Below, piece after piece: positions 1-4,307 of a stretch of DNA of 7,124 bases. This DNA comes from Rubrobacter sp. Its GTDB lineage: Bacteria > Actinomycetota > Rubrobacteria > Rubrobacterales > Rubrobacteraceae. The notes beneath the pieces are model-generated. The model searched no databases, was not told the DNA's origin, and was given only the letters and a program-made list of their open reading frames with translations. The stretch is from positions 1-7,124 of the forward strand of contig JADDPR010000140.1 of assembly GCA_016781775.1 (NCBI GenBank). The letters run 5' to 3'. Position numbers and translations under genes: made by a program. Numbering within the stretch: the stretch's first letter is position 1; every line of letters begins with the position of its first letter.

Positions 1-298
1 TTAGTCGTCTTCTGCGCGGACGGCACGGAGGCTCACGCACGAGATGCCTCGATGTAGGGGCGCGATAACGGCGCAAGGCGGGCCTTTGTTGCGCGCATCG
101 AGCGGTCTTCTTCGGCGCTCGAGCTGTGTAGGTCCTTCTTTTTCTACTCGCTAGCGCGAATGAGCTTCGTCCTTCCGACACATGGTCTGCCTCGACCATC
201 GATGGCAAGCTTTGCGATGAGTAGGTCCGGCGCGCCGCCGATGGCCGAGCGGGCGATTAACCTCGCATCATCCAAGTGGCTGCCTGGCCCCCGGAGCA
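1..298. other. Left-edge stretch without a supportable gene
   Basis: No convincing coding region was found on either strand. The base composition looks less GC-rich than the rest of the window, and the short open frames have poor codon character. Positions 48-102 can fold into a nested hairpin: a 7-bp outer stem pairs 48-54 with 96-102, and a 6-bp inner stem pairs 71-76 with 89-94. A minus-strand frame with a stop at 144-146 is open through about 290 and encodes an unrecognised peptide containing LLIAKLAIDGRGRP. It has no clear start and no family I can name. The stretch may hold a decayed gene, a small RNA or plain spacer. Confidence 0.5.
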
Positions 299-348
299 AA
301 GGAGTCGCCCGGGGCGCACCACATGTGGTGCGCCCCGGGCGACTCCTT
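299..348. repeat. Perfect 50-bp palindrome, two 25-bp arms with no spacer
   Basis: The left arm at 299-323 is the exact reverse complement of the right arm at 324-348, with ACATGT at the centre. Symmetry ends sharply: 298 is A and 349 is G, which do not pair. As RNA it would form a very stable GC-rich hairpin from either strand. No T-tract follows on either side, only CTCCTT inside the arm. It ends 39 bp before the -35 element of the excalibur gene. It could be a bidirectional terminator of a U-poor type closing off upstream transcription, a large operator, or a remnant of a mobile element. The repeat itself is certain; its role is not. Confidence 0.95.
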
Positions 349-387
349 GAACATCTGGTATAGGTCGAGATATGGGACGCTGCGGCT

Positions 388-417
388 TTGACTAACCTTT
401 ATGAAAAACCCTATAAT
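388..417 (+). promoter_or_regulatory. Sigma-70-type promoter of the excalibur gene
   Basis: TTGACT at 388-393 and TATAAT at 412-417 are separated by 18 bp, a near-consensus housekeeping promoter in an AT-rich island within high-GC DNA. Transcription would start near 424, giving a 5' leader of about 49 nt before the TTG start at 473. Confidence 0.8.
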
Positions 418-461
418 AAATCTTAACAGACGTCTCAAGAAGGTTTTTGCTCACAAGATCT

Positions 462-467
462 AGGGGG
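462..467 (+). promoter_or_regulatory. Ribosome binding site deciding a TTG start
   Basis: AGGGGG lies 5 nt before the TTG at 473-475. This supports that codon as the start rather than the in-frame ATG at 563, which would remove the signal peptide. Confidence 0.75.
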
Positions 468-472
468 TCGGG

Positions 473-1060
473 TTGTTACGGAGCGCGGGAATCCCAACGA
501 AGGTGGCGGTAGTCTTCCTGTTGGCGGTGCTATGCCTGTTCCTGGGCCGCATCGGGTGGGCCATGGCTTTCGACGCCGAGCCGGAGAGCATCGAGGCCTC
601 CGAGAGCGCGCAGCAAAGTAGCGAAGATGAGGACCTCTTCGATTGCTCCGACTTCGATACGCAGGAGGAGGCGCAGGAGCAGCTCGTCGACGGTGACCCC
701 TACGGTTTGGACGAGGACGGCAACGGTATCGCCTGCGACGGAGAAGACGAGGAGACGCGCGCCGTTTCGCAGGACTCCGGCGACGACTCGGGGGACTCCG
801 AGGAAGACCAGTACGCCGACTCCAGCACTCAGGACGCCGAGTACGAACAGGTGCAGTACTCGTCTGAAGACTCGTCTAGTACCCCTTCCGATTCTGGCGA
901 CTCGAGTGAGCAGTACCAGTACACCTCCGCCGACGACAACGACTCGGGCAACATCCTGATGGAAGCCGGCGGCCCTGAAGACGGCCCGGCGCCCAAGATG
1001 CCCGGCGGCGGATGCCCCGATGAGTTCCCGAACGAGCGCGCCGAGGGCTGCTTCAAGTAG
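473..1060 (+). CDS. Secreted acidic protein with excalibur calcium-binding domain
   Basis: This 195-residue protein starts at TTG. Residues 1-32 form a Sec-type signal peptide: basic residues R3 and K10, a hydrophobic core at 11-24, and a likely cleavage after AMA at 30-32. C21 is not in a lipobox, so a lipoprotein is unlikely. Residues 57-90 match the excalibur domain: two cysteines (C58, C88) bracket a QEEAQ helix and a calcium-loop motif DEDGNG at 80-85. Residues 91-160 are a low-complexity linker rich in D, S, E, Q and Y with few basic residues, probably disordered. The C-terminus (177-195) has another cysteine pair, C181 and C193, which could form a small disulfide loop. Excalibur domains occur in extracellular or cell-surface proteins, often beside nucleases or hydrolases. 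Here there is no enzymatic domain, so the role is unknown. The gene has its own promoter and converges on the minus-strand operon. Confidence 0.88.
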   Translation: MLRSAGIPTKVAVVFLLAVLCLFLGRIGWAMAFDAEPESIEASESAQQSSEDEDLFDCSDFDTQEEAQEQLVDGDPYGLDEDGNGIACDGEDEETRAVSQDSGDDSGDSEEDQYADSSTQDAEYEQVQYSSEDSSSTPSDSGDSSEQYQYTSADDNDSGNILMEAGGPEDGPAPKMPGGGCPDEFPNERAEGCFK

Positions 1061-1080
1061 ACCTTCGGGGAAGATCGACT

Positions 1081-1129
1081 GGCAGAAAGAGGGGGGCGCC
1101 TACTTCTAAGGCGCCCCCCTCTTTCTGCC
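1081..1129. terminator. Bidirectional intrinsic terminator between convergent genes
   Basis: A perfect 21-bp stem (1081-1101 paired with 1109-1129) encloses a 7-nt loop at 1102-1108. It sits 20 bp after the excalibur stop codon and 5 bp after the end of the recombinase gene on the other strand. Each arm carries an AGAAAGAG/CTCTTTCT segment outside a GC core, so on both strands the 3' arm ends in a pyrimidine-rich run. That makes it suitable to stop transcription from both directions. Confidence 0.9.
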
Positions 1130-1134
1130 GATGC

Positions 1135-2094
1135 CTAGGATGTCGGTAGAGTATTATAAGTGTATGCTCTGTTGGCGAGGTCTTCGGCACGTCGGATGTA
1201 GCGGAGGGTGGTTTTCGGGTCAGAGTGGCCGAGGAATTGCTGGATGACCAGGAGTGGGGCTTCGTTGAGCGCCATGTTGGTGCCCACGGTGTGGCGGATG
1301 GAGTGCGGCGAGATCGCCTTGGTTATGCGCGCGGCTTCGGCGTACTTTTTGACGATGTAGCGGATCGAGCGGGTGGTCAGCGCCTTGTCGCGTCCTTCCC
1401 TGGAGGCGAAGAGGGGTTTGCGGGCGTCGGAGCGCGAGACGAGGCTCTTGCCCGAGAGCGCGACGTGTCGCTGCACGAGGGCCCAGAGTTCGGGCGAGAT
1501 CGGCACCGCCCTCACCTTGTTGCCCTTCCCCTCGATGCGCAGCAGGACCTGCCCGTCCCCCACCTCCTGGAAATCCCCGATCTTCAACGCCACCACCTCG
1601 GCCTCGCGCAATCCGGCCCCCGCCATCACGGCGAGCAGCACGTAATCGCGCCAGTTTGTCGTGCGCGCGGCGGAGAGCATCCTGGAGAGCTCTTCCTCGG
1701 TCAGCACGTTGTAGGAAGGGTCCTGCAAGACCTTCGGGCTTTTGGCGAAAAACCGCAGAGCGTCGGGGTTCACCAGCGTCGCGCCGACCATATAGGTGAA
1801 GGTCAGAAACCTCCGGAGGGCCGCCAGCTTCTTCGCCGCCGTGGCCGACGCGTACGTCTTCAGGAGGTGCTCCCTGTAGAAAGACAAATCCTCCGCAGTT
1901 ACGCTCCCCAAAGAAGGACGTCCGAGCTCCTTCACCAGGTAGACGACGAACATCCTGATCTCTGTATTATAAGTTTTTATCGTCGCCGGGCTGGTCAGGG
2001 TGCGAAGGTAGGCGGCGAGGAGGCGTTCGGTGTCGGCGTTCGTTTGCGGGGCGGGTGGATCGGCGTGGGTGCTGGCGGGGAGGTCGTCGGTCAT
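1135..2094 (-). CDS. XerC/XerD-type tyrosine site-specific recombinase
   Basis: The 319-residue protein has the two-part structure of phage integrase/Xer recombinases. Residues 20-115 are the SAM-like core-binding domain and about 128-312 the catalytic domain. All catalytic residues are visible: R163 in GLREAEV, K190 or K193 in the EGKGNK beta-hairpin, H264 and R267 in HSIRHT, H290 in LGHSDPKTT, and nucleophile Y299 in LRYI. It should cut and rejoin DNA through a phosphotyrosine, as in dimer resolution or element integration. The ATG at 2094 is preferred over a longer frame because GAGGAG lies 6 nt upstream and the extra N-terminal part is arginine-rich and overlaps apt. It follows apt by 20 nt and is the last gene before the terminator. 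Length and completeness fit a chromosomal Xer protein, but no flanking att or dif site was found, so an orphan recombinase remains possible. Confidence 0.92.
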   Translation of the reverse strand: MTDDLPASTHADPPAPQTNADTERLLAAYLRTLTSPATIKTYNTEIRMFVVYLVKELGRPSLGSVTAEDLSFYREHLLKTYASATAAKKLAALRRFLTFTYMVGATLVNPDALRFFAKSPKVLQDPSYNVLTEEELSRMLSAARTTNWRDYVLLAVMAGAGLREAEVVALKIGDFQEVGDGQVLLRIEGKGNKVRAVPISPELWALVQRHVALSGKSLVSRSDARKPLFASREGRDKALTTRSIRYIVKKYAEAARITKAISPHSIRHTVGTNMALNEAPLLVIQQFLGHSDPKTTLRYIRRAEDLANRAYTYNTLPTS

Positions 2095-2114
2095 GCGGCG
2101 CTCCTCGGGGTCCC

Positions 2115-2675
2115 TCACGCGTCGTAGGAGAGCAGGGAGGTGACGGGGTACGGGGCGAGGACCTCGCGGCCGTTCAGGAAGCGTAGCTCTATCAAGAAGG
2201 CGACGCACGCGACGATGCCGCCCGCGTTCTCCACGAGCTGGCACATCGCCCTTGCGGTGCCGCCGGTGGCGAGGAGGTCGTCCACGACGAGGACCCTGGT
2301 CCCCTCTCTTATGGAGTCCGCGTGGACGTGGAGGGTGTTCGAGCCGTACTCGAGGTCGTAGGGGGCCGAGATCGTCTGGCGGGGGAGCTTGCCGGGCTTG
2401 CGGGCGAGGATGAGGCCCTTTCTTGCCCGGTAGGCGAGCGCCGTGCCGAAGACGAAGCCGCGGGCCTCGGCGGAGAGGACGCGGTCGTATTCGATGCCCG
2501 AGGTCGCGGTGGCGACGCGGTCGACGGCGGCGTGGAAGGCGGGGCCGTCTTCTATGAGGGGGGTTATGTCCTTAAAGGAGATGCCAGGCGACGGGAAGTC
2601 GGGGACCTCGCGGACGTGGCGTGCGATCTCCCCTATGGGCAGGGGCGAGTTCGCGGTGGCGGCCGGATCGTCCAT
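2115..2675 (-). CDS. apt: Adenine phosphoribosyltransferase
   Basis: This cytoplasmic purine-salvage enzyme converts adenine and PRPP into AMP and pyrophosphate. The 186-residue protein is close to the usual length of about 180. The N-terminal signature VPDFPSPGISFKDITPL is at 24-40, EARGFVFG at 70-77, RKPGKLPR at 92-99 followed by the DLEYG segment at 107-111, and the type I phosphoribosyltransferase PRPP loop VLVVDDLLATGGT at 128-140. All key residues appear intact. The ATG lies 7 nt after the MerR-regulator stop codon. No good Shine-Dalgarno sequence precedes it, so translation probably depends on coupling to the upstream gene. Linkage to a MerR/FHA signalling block and a recombinase is not the relA-linked arrangement seen in many actinobacteria. 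Confidence 0.95.
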   Translation of the reverse strand: MDDPAATANSPLPIGEIARHVREVPDFPSPGISFKDITPLIEDGPAFHAAVDRVATATSGIEYDRVLSAEARGFVFGTALAYRARKGLILARKPGKLPRQTISAPYDLEYGSNTLHVHADSIREGTRVLVVDDLLATGGTARAMCQLVENAGGIVACVAFLIELRFLNGREVLAPYPVTSLLSYDA

Positions 2676-2682
2676 CCGGGCG

Positions 2683-3351
2683 CTAGGAGGAGAAGTTGTC
2701 TATGGCGGAGGCCATCATCAGCTCCTTAAGCCTGGAGTCGACCGCGGCGAGGTGGCGGGCCTTGTTCACCGCGTCCTGGACGCGCTGCTCGTCGCCGCTG
2801 CGAAGCTCGGGGTTCAGGATCTGCTTGAACATCGCCGCCTCGCGCTCGACGGCGGCCATGATGCCCCGGAGGTGCCTGGGCTGGATGCCGTACTTGGCCA
2901 TCTCGAGCGCCATGCGCGCGATCTCGACGTCCCTTTGGGTAAGCTCGCCGCCCCGGCCGACGATGCCGACGCTCTGGAGCTCTTCGACGAACCTCAGCTC
3001 GCCGTCTATCGCGTCGGCGAGCTCCTCGCGCGTGTAGGTCTTGTCCTCGAGAACCCGGGAGAGATCGCCGCCGGAGTCGGACGTCCCGACGGGCACCCCG
3101 CCCTCGATACGCTTCTTTATCACCTTGAGCGGGAGGTACTCCTTGTCCTGGAGCGTAAGTATGTACTTCAGAAGCTCGACGTCCTGGGCCGAGAACAGGC
3201 GGTAGCCGCCGCGCGTGCGCGTCAGGTTGATCAGACGCCTGCGTTCGAGGTAGCGTACCTTGCTCACCGAGAGGGTGGGAAACTCCTTGCGGAGCCTCGT
3301 CACGACCTCCCCTATCGTATAGTGGTCTTTGGAACCGCCGTTCTCCATCAT
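2683..3351 (-). CDS. ftsR: MerR-family regulator, FtsR-like
   Basis: This 222-residue DNA-binding protein has an N-terminal MerR winged helix-turn-helix: YTIGEV at 11-16, then SVSKVRYLERRRLI at 28-41 and GGYRLFS at 48-54. The YLPLKVIKKRI segment at 73-83 closely resembles mycobacterial Rv1828 and corynebacterial FtsR as I recall them. In Corynebacterium glutamicum, FtsR activates ftsZ expression. The C-terminal half (about 105-215) is helical and lacks the cysteines of metal-sensing MerR proteins, so a metal ligand is unlikely. The neighbour immediately upstream is a GarA-like FHA gene, the same order as garA-Rv1828 in mycobacteria, which strengthens the assignment. The start is one of two adjacent ATG codons. 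The nearest purine-rich site (GGGAG) is about 13 nt upstream, so initiation is not well defined. The role in ftsZ control is inferred by homology; no ftsZ target lies in the window. Confidence 0.85.
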   Translation of the reverse strand: MMENGGSKDHYTIGEVVTRLRKEFPTLSVSKVRYLERRRLINLTRTRGGYRLFSAQDVELLKYILTLQDKEYLPLKVIKKRIEGGVPVGTSDSGGDLSRVLEDKTYTREELADAIDGELRFVEELQSVGIVGRGGELTQRDVEIARMALEMAKYGIQPRHLRGIMAAVEREAAMFKQILNPELRSGDEQRVQDAVNKARHLAAVDSRLKELMMASAIDNFSS

Positions 3352-3400
3352 CGTAAGCCCGTTGCTCCCATCCTTTGTTGCCGCCGCCGTCCGAATCGCC

Positions 3401-3432
3401 CGCGAAGCGCCCGCAAAAGCGAGAGCGTTCGC
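3401..3432 (-). other. Possible stem-loop in the leader of the FtsR-like gene
   Basis: The 103-nt gap between the FHA gene and the MerR gene contains an imperfect hairpin. CGCGAA/TTCGCG pairs at its base and extends past a one-base bulge to about 11 bp, with a loop of about 10 nt containing CTTTTG. No U-run follows it, so it is not a convincing terminator. It may influence mRNA stability or processing between the two genes. Confidence 0.3.
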
Positions 3433-3454
3433 GCCCCTCCCGCGCGTCTGTCCT

Positions 3455-3934
3455 CTAGGTAAGGACGAACTTGAAGCGGTATTTTCCTATCTGGATCTCG
3501 TCGCCGTTCCTGAGGTCGACGGAGTCGACACGCACGCGATTCACGTAGGTGCCGTTGAGGGACCCCGCGTCCCTTATCCTGAAACCGTTCCCGCCCGGCG
3601 CTTCGCGCCGGAAGACCTCGGCGTGCCTTCTGGAGACCGTCACGTCGTCCAAAAAGATCTGGCTGTCGGGGCTGCGCCCCACGGTGACCTTCTCGCTGCC
3701 GATGTCGTGCATCCGACGCCCGGCGGTCCCCTCGACCTGGTCGAGCTCTATGAGCGCGGCGCCCTCGTTGGGGTCTTCCTCCCCCTGGGCCTTTTTGCCT
3801 ACGGCGTACTCTTCTTCGCCGAAGCTGGGCGCGTATGAGACGGTGGACTGGGCGTGCACGAGCCGGGTACCGCACTCCGCGCAGAACTTCATGCTGGGGT
3901 TCACCTCGGCACCGCACTCGGGACAGCGGTTCAC
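3455..3934 (-). CDS. garA: GarA-like FHA protein with N-terminal zinc ribbon
   Basis: The 159-residue protein has two parts. Residues 4-21 form a zinc ribbon (C4, C7, C18, C21; CPECG and CAECG knuckles). Residues about 60-158 form a forkhead-associated domain with the phosphothreonine-binding residues visible: GR at 86-87, SRRH at 101-104 and GSLNGT at 124-129. The FHA region closely resembles mycobacterial GarA, sharing IFLDDVTVSRRHAE and SLNGTYVNR. Between them, a short linker contains S30-T31-V32-S33, roughly where GarA carries its ETTSVF phosphorylation site. GarA is a switch: unphosphorylated it binds and controls 2-oxoglutarate-using enzymes, and phosphorylated by PknB or PknG it closes on itself. 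A similar role is inferred here. The GTG start overlaps the rsiG stop in a GTGA, with GGGAGG 5 nt upstream, so the two are probably translationally coupled. The zinc ribbon is absent from mycobacterial GarA. Confidence 0.87.
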   Translation of the reverse strand: MNRCPECGAEVNPSMKFCAECGTRLVHAQSTVSYAPSFGEEEYAVGKKAQGEEDPNEGAALIELDQVEGTAGRRMHDIGSEKVTVGRSPDSQIFLDDVTVSRRHAEVFRREAPGGNGFRIRDAGSLNGTYVNRVRVDSVDLRNGDEIQIGKYRFKFVLT

Positions 3935-4236
3935 CTACGCCTCCCCTCCCCCGGAGCGTCTTCCCCGGCGGACGGGGGGACGCCGGGGGGGGCGCCCCCG
4001 AGCAGGACGCGCGCGAGATCTTCGGGGGAGAGCGCCGCCCCGCCGCGCCGGACGAGCTCCGAGCGGATGAGGTCTATGCGACCCTGCAGGACGCGCCTGC
4101 GGTAGCTGACGTCGCGCTCCTCGTCGGAGAGCGCCTTCAAACGGAGCCTGAGCTCCTCCTCGGAGAGGTCCGTGACGTCCGGCTCCCCCTCCCAATCGTA
4201 GCGTTGCCCTTCCCCACCCCTAGTCTCGTCGGCCAT
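3931..4236 (-). CDS. rsiG: RsiG-like c-di-GMP-binding anti-sigma factor, single-motif type
   Basis: This small protein is 101 residues from the preferred ATG. It carries an exact copy of the c-di-GMP-binding motif E(X)3S(X)2R(X)3Q(X)3D: E40, S44, R47, Q51 and D55, within a predicted helix from about residue 23 to 64 that starts at TDLSEEEL. RsiG binds the sporulation/flagellar-type sigma factor WhiG when loaded with c-di-GMP. Streptomyces RsiG has two motifs in one chain, whereas Rubrobacter radiotolerans RsiG has one and works as a homodimer, controlling type IV pilus expression. This protein fits the single-motif form. The C-terminal tail (about 81-101) is Gly/Pro-rich and probably flexible. 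A start 42 nt upstream is possible (to 4278) but has no ribosome binding site. The stop codon overlaps the GarA-like gene's GTG. A whiG partner is not in the window. Confidence 0.87.
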   Translation of the reverse strand: MADETRGGEGQRYDWEGEPDVTDLSEEELRLRLKALSDEERDVSYRRRVLQGRIDLIRSELVRRGGAALSPEDLARVLLGGAPPGVPPSAGEDAPGEGRRR

Positions 4237-4242
4237 GGCCGG

Positions 4243-4248
4243 AGTATA
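4243..4248 (-). promoter_or_regulatory. Candidate -10 element for leaderless rsiG transcription
   Basis: On the minus strand TATACT is followed by exactly 6 nt and then the rsiG ATG, so the A of the ATG would be +1. This spacing is typical of leaderless actinobacterial promoters. The -35 is weak (TGTACT at 17-bp spacing, minus-strand 4271-4266). An AGGGGAGG ribosome site also lies about 13 nt before the ATG and would serve transcripts reading through from upstream. Confidence 0.4.
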
Positions 4249-4307
4249 ACCTCCCCTGAACCTCAAGTACAGTCTCATGGTACGCGGCGCGGCCCGTATG
4301 CGCCCCC

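Noticed and set aside
144..290. Minus-strand open frame with stop at 144-146, containing LLIAKLAIDGRGRP
   Set aside because: It looks faintly like the end of a protein, but there is no defined start, no family recognised, and it also reads into the palindrome. It is kept only as a note under the left-edge stretch.
160..363. Plus-strand open frame of 67 codons
   Set aside because: It runs through the 50-bp palindrome, has no ribosome binding site and no recognisable family, and its composition does not look coding.
2095..2244. 50-residue N-terminal extension of the recombinase overlapping apt
   Set aside because: The extension is arginine-rich, overlaps apt in another frame and lacks homology; the ATG at 2094 has a well-spaced GAGGAG.
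4237..4278. 14-residue N-terminal extension of RsiG from the upstream ATG
   Set aside because: No ribosome site precedes that ATG, and it would translate through the proposed -10 element; the inner ATG is the better start.
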